A DNA stretch of 64,000 nucleotides, from positions 1 to 64,000 of the forward strand of contig JAIWND010000067.1 in assembly GCA_025330725.1 (NCBI GenBank). Reading direction: 5' to 3'. The translations under genes were made by a program, and so were the position numbers. This document shows positions 21,786-32,587 of the stretch, in pieces. Each line of letters begins with the position of its first letter. Position 1 is the stretch's first letter. Origin of the DNA: Chlamydoabsidia padenii. Taxonomy: Eukaryota; Mucoromycota; Mucoromycetes; Mucorales; Cunninghamellaceae. A model generated the notes under the pieces. The model was not told the origin of the DNA. It did not search any database and saw only the letters and a list, made by a program, of their open reading frames with translations.

Positions 21786-22130
21786 TATTTAATCGCATAC
21801 TTACACTTTTTCTTTTATAGTATTCTTTACTCGTTTTTCGGCGGTGGTGGGATTCTTCTCCGTCTTGTTATTGTATCCTTTACCGTTATCATTAGTTATA
21901 TTACCATTAGTTATAGTGTTTTTAGTTTAGTTTAGCTTACATCGATTATTATCAAATCAATAAAGTTATTTTTTTTTTTTTTTTTTTTTTTTCAAGTCTT
22001 CACCGAAATTTGGTCAAGTCAATTTTTTTCATGAAGTCTTTGGCGAAATTTGGTTAAGTTAATTGACTTGCTTTGCACTCTACAAAACGTATGACTTGCG
22101 TTTATTTCGCAGATTTATCGGTATTTGGTA

Positions 22131-22515
22131 CCGTTGAATTCGGGGTTTATGATATTGAAAAGATGAAGGTTAGAAAAAAGAGCTACTAATGCATTTGTTC
22201 GACTTGCAATTTTAAACATCATGTATGTTTGTAATACGGAAAAGTGGACGAGAAAGGACTGCAGGTTTTTTGTTATTGACGATGACGTGCCTGAAGAGAG
22301 CACGAATATTGCGAGAAGAATTCACGCCCCTTTGCCACACAGTATGGCAGCTATTGCAAATTAATACTGCATCTTTATCACATGTCCATCATGATCATCC
22401 TTCTTTAATTTTCCGCGGACATTTAGTTGGCTCCGGGTAGCGGCGTTTTAAACAAGCCCTCGACATTTTTTCCCCTTTCTCCCACCTTTTTTCCCTCTTA
22501 CTTCACTTTTTGACT
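22131..22515. other. Intergenic, possible gene remnant
   Basis: An open frame without a start (about 22184-22362) and an overlapping one to 22440, ending HPSLIFRGHLVGSG, look partly coding, but I cannot assign them. The 70 bases before 22516 are C/T-rich, as is usual upstream of starts here. Confidence 0.35.
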
Positions 22516-23365
22516 ATGGATTTCCACCTACGAAAACTTAAGGAGGTGAATGAGCTTTATACTCAACATGAAACGACCATTGAAAAACTCCAAGCGGCCG
22601 TTCGTCGTGAAATTCCCTTACTAGCGCAAGAAAACCAACTCGACTTGACACAAATTAAAGCCCTGGAGGCTTTTGTCGCTGACAAACGTAAGACTTTACC
22701 AAAAAAAATACATACCAGCAATGATACCATATCCTAACGTGGAACCAGTGACCTTATTCCGGTTTTTACGAAAAAACAGTTTCCATTTACCGACAGCACT
22801 GTCCTTACTGCTGGATACAATGCAATGGCGGCTAACAAATCGAGTGGATGAACTCAACTTGTCTCAAGTCCAAGACTTACTTGTCGCTCCTCTTTGTTTT
22901 TTTCATAACCAAGACAAATGTGGACGCCCTATTTTGGTAATACAGTTGGCTTATTTCCCAGTTAACTTCCGAGACAATACCGATTTGGTCGACCGTATCA
23001 TGCCCCTAGTCATCTTCATACTGGAAACAGCCCGGAAATTATTAGTGGATTGGACAGCGCAACGTCATGGCAACCTGCAGAAGAATCCTGTTTTGGCAGA
23101 TGTTACTATTTTGATCGATTTCAAAAATGCAAATGCGCTTCCAAAGGACTTGAGTTTGTTACAAACTTTTATGAAGTTATTGAAACGGTACCCAGGAATG
23201 GCTGGTATGGTATGTTTGTTAAACTTTGGATGGATGTATCAAGGTATGTGGCAAATGATCAAAATGATTCTTTCTCAAGAAGCAAAGAATCGTGTTGTGT
23301 TTCCCAAACTCAAGGAACTGAGGACTTTTATCGACAAATCCAATCTGCTTTCAGGTAGCAAAAAC

Positions 23366-23419
<54 letters not shown>

Positions 23420-24094
23420 CAAAAATTAACGGCTCATTTTTATGTTAAATCAGAATTTGGAGGAAGCGATACCTTTCAATGGAATATCGAACAGGATACA
23501 ATATTTGTTTGCTATCAGCCTGGATCAATGAATCATGATGTACCCGATACAAATGAAAAATCGATATCATCCAGTCGGCGAGGCTTATTTTATGCCGATC
23601 CCCCTGCAGCACCTCCGCCCTATCAACAGCAGGAAAGAACATCGATCAACCTCGATGATGATAATTCTCCATCTTATAGTGATTATGGTACACCCATGGG
23701 TTCCTTAACACCTCCTGAACCTCAACAGCAAACACGATATTATCATCCAGGTACCCTGACATCTGGTATGCCTAAGTCACCTGTACGCAATGATGGTATT
23801 TCTATGCCTATTCTCTCTCAACGATTATCAATGTTACTCCAACAGCAACAGCAACAGCAAGAAGGAAGAAAACTGTCAGGCATCAAATCATGGATCTCAT
23901 TCTTTTTGAACTTTGTTCTATACATGGAAAATAATCTCGTCGTTTCTATCACAAAGTATCGTTTCTGGCTTTATTGTTTTGCTTTTCTCTGGATGTGGCG
24001 GAAAGGAGCTCACCGTTTACCACTACTACGGTCATTTTTTATTGGTAATATCTATCAACCGCAACGATCGAACGTGTCACCGTTATTATCTTGA
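22516..24094 (+). CDS. CRAL-TRIO (Sec14-like) lipid-binding protein
   Basis: Three exons (22516-22687, 22749-23354, 23454-24094), 472 residues. The N-terminal CRAL-TRIO helices (LTLFRFLRKNSFHLPTALSL) are followed by the lipid-binding core (GRPILVIQLAYF, DVTILIDFKNANALPKDL, RYPGMAGMVCLLNFGWMYQG) and the closing LPxELGG-like EFGGSDTFQW. A proline- and glutamine-rich linker (residues about 290-400) leads to an aromatic, hydrophobic C-terminal stretch (about 410-460) that may anchor in a membrane. Such proteins bind or exchange phosphoinositides or other lipids. Intron 2 (99 nt) is in frame, has no stop and contains a GA repeat; if retained it would add an Arg-Glu repeat. The first intron has a good CTAAC branch site. 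Confidence 0.88.
23370..23414. repeat. (GA)n microsatellite in an in-frame intron
   Basis: About 22 GA units within intron 2 of the CRAL-TRIO gene. Confidence 0.9.
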
Positions 24095-24447
24095 GTGTAT
24101 CGACGTTTGAAATAAATGGATATGAAAAGATAAAATATTCATCATGATTTTGGACCAACGTTCTTGATGGGGTGTCCAAAGGGTATATAAGCGGAAACTT
24201 ATAGCTCCAACATCAAACGAGGGAGAGAGAGAGAGATGTGGTTTGCAATTAATCATCACAATAAACATATCCTTCATATTGTTATATTCATCCAAAATGT
24301 CCTTCACCGACTCTATAAACTGAACAATATGGTAAGCTGTAATGCTTTTACACTGTTAGTTTACATTTAAGACACCTTCAAGTTTTAAACGAACGTGGCA
24401 ATGATTTTATTTTGTTTGTTTTACTGTACGTACAGTAAGAAGCAAGA
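24095..24447. other. Convergent intergenic region with an 18-bp palindrome
   Basis: Lies between two genes pointing at each other. A TATAAGC-like box at about 24183 precedes a short GA run and ATGs that open only tiny frames (8 and about 44 codons), so I do not call a gene. TTACTGTACGTACAGTAA at 24421-24438 is a perfect 18-bp palindrome, 10 bases past the MEA1-like stop. Confidence 0.5.
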
Positions 24448-25070
24448 TTAGTTTTCATTGAATTCAGGTATCCAGCTTGACTCGGGAATAGTTTTGGCCC
24501 AATCTAACAAAAAAAAGGTGCACCAAAGAGTTTAATTTTTTTATTTATATTCATATATTTGTATATACCTGGTACGGCATGGCTAGGTATCTGAATGGTT
24601 TTCATTATGTCTTTGATCAACGTCGATGTTTCTATACGAAGCAAAAATAGATAAATTTAATCCTCATCCCAGTTTCTTTTTTTTATTTTTGTTTTTATTT
24701 TATTTTTTTCGAAAAGATACCTTTTGATATACTTTCTTCGGGATTCAAAGTAAGGATCAAGGGGGAAGATCTAGTCTGAGCTACCGAATTTGTATGAACA
24801 ACTTCAACATCAACATCACCATCACCATCATCTTGATTTGCCCAATTGTCACCATCATCGTGGTCGGTATCATCTTGCGGGAGCTGTTCGTAGCCAAATG
24901 GAATCTCTTCTCCAAATTCTTCACTCTGATTCAATTCCATTGTTGCACTACACACTAGTCAATACAACAATATGAGCCCCTTCTCCCAAAAAAAGAAAAG
25001 CAAAAAATCATTTACATTCATCCAGTTGTCTGGCAAACTTCTCCACAGGGTCACAATCGTCCATAGTCAT
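24448..25070 (-). CDS. MEA1-like (male-enhanced antigen 1 family) protein
   Basis: Four exons (25016-25070, 24721-24954, 24569-24631, 24448-24503), 135 residues. The middle is acidic (DDTDHDDGDNW, DDGDGDVDVE). The end matches the conserved MEA1 C-terminus: STLIKDIMKTIQIPSHAVPD, then WAKTIPESSW, comparable to the LPxxxVPxWAxxIxDxxW block in animals. The molecular role of the family is not established. The start is MTMDDCDPVEKFARQLDE. Four phase-1 introns keep the frame, which supports the model. Confidence 0.75.
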
Positions 25071-25463
25071 CTTTGTTATAAAATACAGGAAAAAGGGAAT
25101 TAATTTCAAATCATATCCAGCCACATGGTTATAAGCTTCGATTATTTCCCGACATTTTTTGTCTTGGGAAGGATTACACTTTATTCACTACTGTAATAGA
25201 TGAATACAAATAAAGATAACCGTAGTAGTAGTAGGAGTAGTAGTAGTGGTGGTAGTAGTAGTAAACAATGCTTATTGTGTATGCCTCAGTACAAACATGC
25301 GCATAAAATAAATGATAAGAGATAGTATTGATGACGATGAAGAATTATATGTTACAAGTTTAATTAATTAATAAAAGCTCCGCATTCCTATCACAACGAC
25401 ATCTCACATCTTTCTATCTCTTCACACCAATCAATGGCACAAAAAAGCCAACCAATACTCCAA
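25071..25463. other. Intergenic with (AGT)n microsatellite
   Basis: Holds an AGT/GGT triplet repeat at about 25223-25263. No gene or known element is seen. Confidence 0.5.
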
Positions 25464-26200
25464 TAACATGACAAAACTTGGACTCTTGAAGAAGAGTCAA
25501 AACTCCAGAGCATGGTAAACGCTGGCGAAGATTGGTATATGGTGGCAGAAAATGTCGGTCACTCGGTTGGTGCCTGTAAAGCTCGACGACGAACGATCGA
25601 AAAGGGGAAATCTCGTCTCCAGGGAACTTCAAGAAAACAAAGACAAACAAACAATGACTTGACTCTTAATGACATTCTTTTCTTTTGTGTTATATACTAT
25701 AGAAATCAGGTCCCTCTACACACTGCCGTCGTCCTTCGTGTGGTTCTCCCTCGAATGTAAACCCACTTTATTTACAGTGTAAAACGTAAGTTAAAACATA
25801 GAGCTTTGATCAACACCTCTCCTTTTTTTAACCTCGATTCTTATTTATGTATGAAGTGTACAAGAAGCATTCACCACACACTGGCTCCTCGAGTTCTTAG
25901 AAGTGGTCAAGAACACTCATGCGACCAAAAAAGGATCGTGTCGCCCTTGGAAAAGAAGATCTTTTATATGTGCGGGAACATGAATATCCCAGGTACCTGG
26001 AAATCAACATTTTTGATGACTCTAACAATGGATCCAAGGTAATAGAAACAAAACACCCAAATCATGTTCAAAAAGCACTAACTAATAGTTTTGAATGTGT
26101 AGGTGACAAGACCTCGTGCAACGTGCGAAATTTTGTTAAGGTTGGCAACTCTCATTGGGCCGAAACTCATACCTCTGGCAAGATAGTATTGTTATTATAG
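25464..26200 (+). pseudogene. Myb/SANT-like DNA-binding protein remnant
   Basis: A frame from about 25472 reads KTWTLEEESKLQSMVNAGED, then WYMVAENVGHSVGACKARRR, a Myb-type helix-turn-helix. The ATG at 25464 would be in frame only with one more A in the A-run just after it. Downstream, another frame gives a possible zinc-binding piece (HCRRPSC, PLYLQCKT, about 25710-25790). Further frame changes lead to a basic stretch ending at 26200. The frame breaks suggest a decayed transposon-borne gene. PIF/Harbinger elements carry a Myb-like partner protein, but a link to the Harbinger remnant at 33.6 kb is only a guess. Confidence 0.5.
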
Positions 26201-26276
26201 AATAGTGATTGTATCATCCAATCCAGTTGTAGAATAGTCCCTTACTTTGTGTTTAATAGACTTGATCTGCTTTATT

Positions 26277-26317
<41 letters not shown>

Positions 26318-27054
26318 TTGTGTCGTTGAAACTGAAATAAAACGTTGCTACGAAAACAAAAATGAAGCTATAACTTTTATATCGTTGCGATTACTATTGT
26401 TCATACATGTAACAAAAACAATATATATAACCATATTTTGTGCATATGCACTTTTCAAAAGGTGCAATTTTATTGTAAAAAACCTTATGATTGCCCATCT
26501 CAATGGGTGCAAAGTAAGTGTCAATCAGTGCAAAATTAGGGGGCAAAGGGTGCAAAATGAGTTTCAAAGGCCGCGATCTCTAACTTCAAAGGCCGCGAAA
26601 GGAAGGGAAAAAACCAGTAGTCTGACCAACCTAATTTTCTCGACTAGTTTGAGATGTTCGTACGATTTGGCGTTTAAAAATAACAGCAGGATTTATTTAT
26701 ATAGAAGAGTGTTTTGTTGTACTGTAACTGCACTACTTTTATATTTTAAGTATTAGTTTAAATCAATAGCTGTGATATAGTCTAGGTTTCATATCCCCTG
26801 CTCCCTTTGGCCTTTGGCCAAATGGTCGGCACCCTTCGGATGCTGTCTGCGGCGCAAATTTGTCGATACGTTTAGGTGTACAGTTACAATACAACTTTTT
26901 GATGGGGTCAGGGGTCGCTACAATCAGCAGACAACATCGGGGTTTCAAGAGTTTTTTATTATGACGGGGATTAAAAGACGTTGTTTCTTTTTTTATATGT
27001 TGTACAAAATATGTCGTGATATAAAGGTGTCCAAGGAAATAGGTATCGCAAAGT
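26201..27054. other. Intergenic with poly-A, short repeats and a GC-rich block
   Basis: Contains a poly-A run (26279-26313), a cluster of GTGCAAA repeats followed by two TTCAAAGGCCGCGA copies (26503-26600, resembling a transposon end), and a block at about 26785-26945 clearly richer in GC than its surroundings, with TTTGGCCTTTGGCCAAATGG inside. No protein or known RNA could be assigned. Confidence 0.45.
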
Positions 27055-29525
27055 TTATAAAAAGTGATTAGGGCTAGGACTTATACTCATTGCCGCCGTA
27101 CCAGCAGACACATCATCATCCGATTCTTCTTCTTCAGAGTCTTCAGAGTCTTCGTCTTCAGAATCTCCTTGTCCATCTTGAGGAATCCAATCAAAGTAAA
27201 TACCATCAATAAAATGTTTGGAACCTTCCAGTTTATAAGGATCAAAAGGGAAAAAAGTTTGCATAGTGTGCAATAAATTATGAGCCCCTGTTTCCGATAA
27301 AACATTGACATTGATCCCTGGTAAAATCAAAGGTTCCTTGTTGGTTTTTTCCAAATAAGAGTACAGATACATATAGTTGACTTGAAGAGCAATCTTGACA
27401 AACTGACGAACCACAGGTGCCGAACATACTTTCAATGGATGCAAGCGAGACGTCAATAACCGATTAATATGGCGTAATCCAGGACACCATTTCCTTTTAT
27501 GATGATCATCTGTAGTTGTATCATTGATTCCTTCCATCACCAATTCATCATCGTCATCATCTTGAAGATCACGCCAACGGAAACAAAAAATATACATGAT
27601 AGCTTGAACAGATGCATAAAACACTTCATGTTTCCCAGTCGTCAAGCCAGGTCCCATCGTTGCTTCATATTGATCCAATAACGAGTTGCACCATTCAGAT
27701 AAGTTCGCCATGGCTTGTTGAATCGTGTTGCGTGTCATGAATTTGGCTCGGGCAACATAGGATGAGATATACGCAGCAGCAGCAATCCTTGTCACATTAG
27801 GTCGTAAAGGGTCGGTCAAGTGTTGGAACAAGTGAGCCAAAAATCCATCAGTATAGCTTGGATCCATCGAGCAAATATAGAACAACAAGAATTGGGTGTA
27901 TCTGGACCGTAACGTTTTCAATATCGTTCGATCAAAACTATCTAGTAGGATAGGATATATATCGGCATGTGTTGTTAAAGAAGTGTTGGATGAAAAGTAT
28001 GTAAAGACAAGTTGCATTAATGTGTCTAGTCGGCGAACCATGGACTTGATTTGACGCATTTGTTTAGTGTGTTTATCTGCCTTGTCCCCATTGGCATCTT
28101 CAAAATCACTATCTACTTCGGAATCCACATTATCAGGATCGTCCGAACCATTCACCGAGTCATCATCGCTGTTCTCAGATTCATAGTCTTCGTCAAAATT
28201 CATATTATAGGTATCGAATTCCACATCTTCGTTCATATCATCCAACTCGATTTGAATATGTGCCTGTAGTAAGGTTTTGAGAAAAAATAATAATAAAGAG
28301 GGTGAGTCAAGTAATCTACAATGTACATATGGTAGTAAAATGACTTACATCAATTTTGATCAAATGCTCCACTAACAGACCCATGATTTGTTTTCGAAGC
28401 ACAGATGCATAATTCATGATATTAAGGATGTTTTTGATGTAAGCCGCTTGGTCCGCCGTACTTCGCTGCTTATATGGCATATGACGTTGAATACAAACAA
28501 TCAATGAATTGGAAGCGGTTGGAATCAATGCCAAAATTTCCTCGAGAGCTTCATGGCATCGAGCATAAGTAACAGTTCTTGTGGTGGTACTATAAGCAGG
28601 TAACCGAAAACCTTGAAAGAGAGAATAGAGTGAATAAATTGAGACGTGTCATTCATTTCATTACCAACTTACGAAAACGAAATCCTCCTACGAGGACACT
28701 TAGTACAGCTACCACATAGAAAGAATGAGCAGAGACCAAATTCTTGAGAAACCGGATATACGTATCGACAAACTTGAGTGAACGTACGGACCAATCCACT
28801 TGAAGGACAGCGGTGACTAATTCATGACAAGTTTTATCCAATTGAGAGACACAGTCTGATAATGACATGATCCATACAAATAACTGGACTGTTGAGGGGG
28901 CATTGGGTAGATCGGGTTTTCTTGTTAATTGACCAATCAGTTCATTATACCGAGCCATATTTCCCTATAAAAATAATAACGGGAGGGTCAGTCACTCTAT
29001 TTTTTTTTTTAAAAAAAAAAAAAAAAGAAGTGGTAGATGTAACAAGAAAAAACGTCAAATCTTTTCTTCATGAAGTAAAAAAGTTGATCGACTTTCTTTT
29101 TTCTTTTTCTTTTTTTCCTTGTAGGGAAGAAAACACCTATTTCTCACTTTATGGGGACCCACCAAAAAGTAATTAATTAGCCTTGCCATAAAACCCGATC
29201 GCATAGATCCTTGTTTAAAAAGATTAGCGGGGAAAACAAGGTGAGGTAGTCGAAACCATCTTGATCAACAATAAAAAAAGGGGATAGAAGGGGGCTTTTT
29301 GATTTTGATTTCTTTTCAACTAGATGTATAAGTTCTTGGAAATCTAGATTTTTAGTTTACCTGACTGTGTTCCCTTAAAGCACCTTGGACAAACCCTTTG
29401 GCCATCAATATTTTGTATTTCATTTCTTCTTTGGTGATAGTTTCCAAACTTGGATCGTCCAAAATATCGGAAGGAAAGACATGATTAAATGATTCCATGT
29501 TCGAGGGTTGTAGGGTAGTAGGCAT
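27055..29525 (-). CDS. RRN3: RNA polymerase I transcription initiation factor RRN3 (TIF-IA)
   Basis: Four exons (29361-29525, 28673-28964, 28349-28611, 27055-28263), 642 residues, close to the length of yeast Rrn3. The N-terminus (MESFNHVFPSDILDD), the HEAT-repeat body, the acidic serine-rich loop (about residues 250-295, many DSD/EDD steps) and the C-terminal block SKHFIDGIYFDWIPQDG with an acidic tail are all characteristic. RRN3 binds Pol I and links it to the core factor at rDNA promoters in the nucleolus; its acidic loop is a site of growth-dependent phosphorylation in other species. MPTTLQPSNM was chosen as start; MESFNHV, nine codons in, is possible. Confidence 0.93.
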
Positions 29526-29761
29526 CGGGATTGAAACAAAAAAGAAAAAGAAAAAAAAATTTTTTTTTTTTTTCATTCAATTTTTTTTTTTTTTTTTTTT
29601 TTGCCTGCCGACGCTTCGCAATTTCCTTTTATAGTTAATGCTTTTCTAATGCCACGAAGCAAGATTCACCCCTTACTAGCCACAGCGACAGTGACAAAAT
29701 CATTGCCATATCATAAAAAACAAAGAAAAAAAAAGAAAGGCATTTATTATGTGTAGACATT

Positions 29762-30100
29762 TTATGTTGAGTGTTGACAAATGTAAGATCCAGTAAAACT
29801 AGGATTGGAAGCAAACGCCGCAGCGGAATGTTTGCCAGCTGTAAGTGTCCAAGTCGTCGCAGACGGCAAACCTTCACATTCATCATCTTGATACCAAGCA
29901 CAAGTTGCAGCAGACGATAGCTCGACTGCTTCGATAGCAGCTCCATCGTTTTTAAATGGGAAGCAATGACCAAACGAATACTTATCTGGCTGTTTTTCAC
30001 CAATGTAATGAACCACAATCGGATTGGCGGAACCTGCAGGGGCAGCTTTGATCATAACGGTGGTCAATGACAATACAAACAAGACAGCAAAGGATTTCAT
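29762..30100 (-). CDS. Small secreted protein, 112 residues
   Basis: Single exon. MKSFAVLFVLSLTTVMIKAA is a signal peptide, with cleavage expected near AAPAGS. The mature part of about 92 residues has four cysteines (GHCFPF, ATCAWYQDDEC, YICQH), no membrane segment, and is rich in Ser/Ala. A TATAAATAT box lies about 65 bases upstream (30168-30177). I do not recognise the family. Two other small secreted proteins in the window share the general design but not obvious sequence. Confidence 0.7.
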   Translation of the reverse strand: MKSFAVLFVLSLTTVMIKAAPAGSANPIVVHYIGEKQPDKYSFGHCFPFKNDGAAIEAVELSSAATCAWYQDDECEGLPSATTWTLTAGKHSAAAFASNPSFTGSYICQHST

Positions 30101-30702
30101 GGAGGGTAAATAATATAATCAACAGAATGAAAGATATAAAAAAGTGACAGAATTGCACTACTGTATATTTATATTTGATGTTTTCATGCACAATGCCTAA
30201 CATCGATGCCTGCAGTCTTCCTCTTTCATGGTTTTCTTAATCACTTGGATGCAGCGACTGCTTTCTCTTTTTTGAGACAGGGTGAGTCTAGTCTCTGCAG
30301 GATGTATAAACAATATCACTCTCTGAAAGCTCTCACCGGAATTCGATGACTGTTTTACATCGAAAGATCGGCTGCATAGTAATAATAATAAAAATTAAAA
30401 AAAAAAAAAAAGAAGAAATAAATAAAGAGAGAGAGAGAGAGAGAGAGCTCCTGTCTATCTGGGTTTGAATTTTAAAGGGGAAGGGGGCGCACCCAACATC
30501 AAATACCATGATATGCACTTTTATATTTATTGCATACAGGAAAATCCAACCCAAATAAAAATAGAAAAGGCTTATGGAATGAAAAGAGAAATATAAAATT
30601 GAACAGATGCTGAATAGGGTAAAGAGATAAGTGTAGAACCATAAAAAATAGGGCGAATATATATTAAAAAGTAAAAAAATAATAGTAAGAATGAAAAATC
30701 GA
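30101..30702. other. Intergenic region
   Basis: Holds the TATA-like box of the preceding secreted gene (about 30168-30177), a poly-A run (about 30397-30411) and a GA repeat (about 30425-30448). AT-rich with no supportable gene. Confidence 0.5.
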
Positions 30703-31686
30703 TCAGATTGGTCGTTTTCGACTATTGGTAATAGTAGCAATAGAAGAAGTATGAGAAGGAGGTCGAGAGGAAGTTGAAGGTGGCATGACTCGAGAAGGAG
30801 TGCGGCGAGTGGAAGGAGCAGTAGGTGGGTATTTAGTCGAAGCGGTCGTCAAATGAGTATGGGTTTGCTTCTTGTTGATGTTTTTATTCGGTACCATGGA
30901 ACGTTTAGCTATTACAGTTGTTCGAACAGATTTCGATAATGAATGACTAGTAGTGGATATGTCTTGTTGATGCTGTTTGATTTCTTGAAGTTCACCAAGA
31001 ACATGGGACATCATGGATTCTAATTCACACCGTGCATCAGTTTCTTTTTTGAGCTTGGATTGCAAGGAACCCACAAGTAACAAAGCATCTTCCATTTTCT
31101 TCTCATACACTTGTCGCATCGATACCTCTTGTTCCACTCGGTCACAAAGCATTTTCTGTTGTTGGTCCATCAATATCACCATTTCTTCCATGGCTTTCTC
31201 AAATCCAACCCGCATGGCTTTTTCTTCACGGAGTTGGGATTCTAATCGATCAATCTGTTGCTTCAAGAGGTCGACGGTATGGTTATTATTATTCTCGATA
31301 ATATCATGGGTATCAAGTGGGAGAAACACCGAGGCGGATTCAATTGGTAATTCTTTTTCATTGTCGCTATCATTGTCATCATATCCTTCATCACTATGGC
31401 AGGACTTGCTGGGTAGGTAGGGTGAAGCCATTTTGGTTTTCTTGCTAAGCTTGATCAAAACCACTTTCGATCCAGTAGAGAAATGGCTATGACAATCTTC
31501 CTCTTCTTCACCACTACTGCCATCCGAAAGTATCATTTCTTCAGATCCACATCGGATCACAGGTAAGTATTCATCTTCGGATAAACGATGATGGGGATGC
31601 ACGCTATGGTACGAATGATCATTAACAACAGTATCTACAATGTAAAACATTAGAGTTGAGCCGGCTAGGAAAATCTTATCTTTTTG

Positions 31687-31730
<44 letters not shown>

Positions 31731-32587
31731 CCTACCTTGCCAAAGGGGAGGGTAGGCACCAAAAGTATCATGCCATTCAATTCGATCTTGAAGCGGATAA
31801 TAGTCAGCTTCTACTTGTTCTTGTTCTTCATGTTGGGACAAAAACGAAGCAGGCGCAACAACAGGTTGTGTAATAGTTGAAATGGAATCATAAGATTCTT
31901 CACGTAACCGAGTCTGTTGAGGTAACTGTAAAGGAGACAGCTGGCGATCCAAAACCAAACCGTTTGTGGGTGGAGGAGGTGAGAGTGAAAACCCTTGTTG
32001 TTGTTGTTGTTGTTGTTCCATTTCCAGTGTGGCTAAAAACGAATTGAATTCTTGATCTTCTTGAGCATTGAAATCGTCAGTCAAAACCGAAGATACTCGA
32101 GACGAAGAAGTAGTAGAAGAAGTAGTGCAAGTGGTGGTCGTGAATGAGGATGCATCAAAAAAGGACGTATTGTCTTCTGTAGATTGATCTAATTGGATGG
32201 ATAATGCTTGGAGGTGTGATTTGGGCGGAAATTCGTATTGATATTGTTCGGGAGCCAGACGTTGAGGAACATCATCAAGTATAGGTGGTTCGGATTCATA
32301 CGGAGGTGAATGACATATCTTTTTTGAAAAGAAAAAGAAAGGCGGGTTTTGTATAATTAGTGGGAAATTCACGCGATAAATTACCGAGAAAGGTAACTTT
32401 AATGTCTTGTACCACCGGGAATGTGCCACGTTTTTTTTCTTTTTTTAACTTGAAACAATGGGAAGGAGCTTACCTTTGCATCTTGTTGGTACATCATTTG
32501 ATTATCCATCATGAAGGAGGAAGGATGTCGGAGAAGAATATGCCCAGCATTGAATTGATTGTTGTCGTTATTATTGTTGGTCATCAT
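30703..32587 (-). CDS. Coiled-coil protein of unknown function
   Basis: Three exons (32474-32587, 31736-32318, 30703-31634), 542 residues. The first half is low complexity: Asn-rich start, Ser/Thr-rich and poly-Gln tracts. Around residues 330-440 lies a strong coiled coil (VDLLKQQIDRLESQLREEKA, then further heptads). The C-terminus is basic and rich in Ser/Thr/Pro (TRRTPSRVMPPSTSSRPPS), a style seen in microtubule- or nucleic-acid-binding tails, but that is only suggestive. I do not recognise a family. The second intron has a 44-base homopolymer immediately after the splice donor. Confidence 0.7.
31687..31730. repeat. 44-base poly-T (poly-A on the transcribed strand) in an intron
   Basis: On the minus strand the donor GTAGG is followed at once by about 44 A. 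Confidence 0.9.

Larger units (their letters stand above)
16715..22130 (+). mobile_element. MULE B, interrupted Mutator-like element with nested inserts
   Basis: Near each end, inward-reading segments match imperfectly over about 32 bases (about 16768-16800 and the reverse complement of 22088-22120): GATAAATC, then GCGAAATAA, then AAGTCA and ACG. The outer limits are uncertain. The interior holds the N-terminal and D-D part of a MULE transposase (16905-18192) and its E-plus-SWIM part (21071-21785). Between them, about 2.9 kb of unrelated DNA (18.2-21.05) carries element C1, a thymine-DNA-glycosylase fragment and an unassigned frame. The missing middle of the transposase shows that this stretch replaced coding sequence. 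Confidence 0.65.

Noticed and set aside
23355..23453. GA-repeat segment as normal coding sequence of the CRAL-TRIO protein
   Set aside because: A good donor and acceptor flank it, and removal joins conserved residues (FIDKSNLLSEFGGSD).
24236..24370. Short ORF after a TATA-like box downstream of the CRAL-TRIO gene
   Set aside because: Only 8 or about 44 codons, no conserved features, and it lies in a convergent 3' region.
26763..26948. 61-codon minus-strand ORF in the GC-rich island
   Set aside because: No start context, no domain, and the block looks more like an RNA or repeat.
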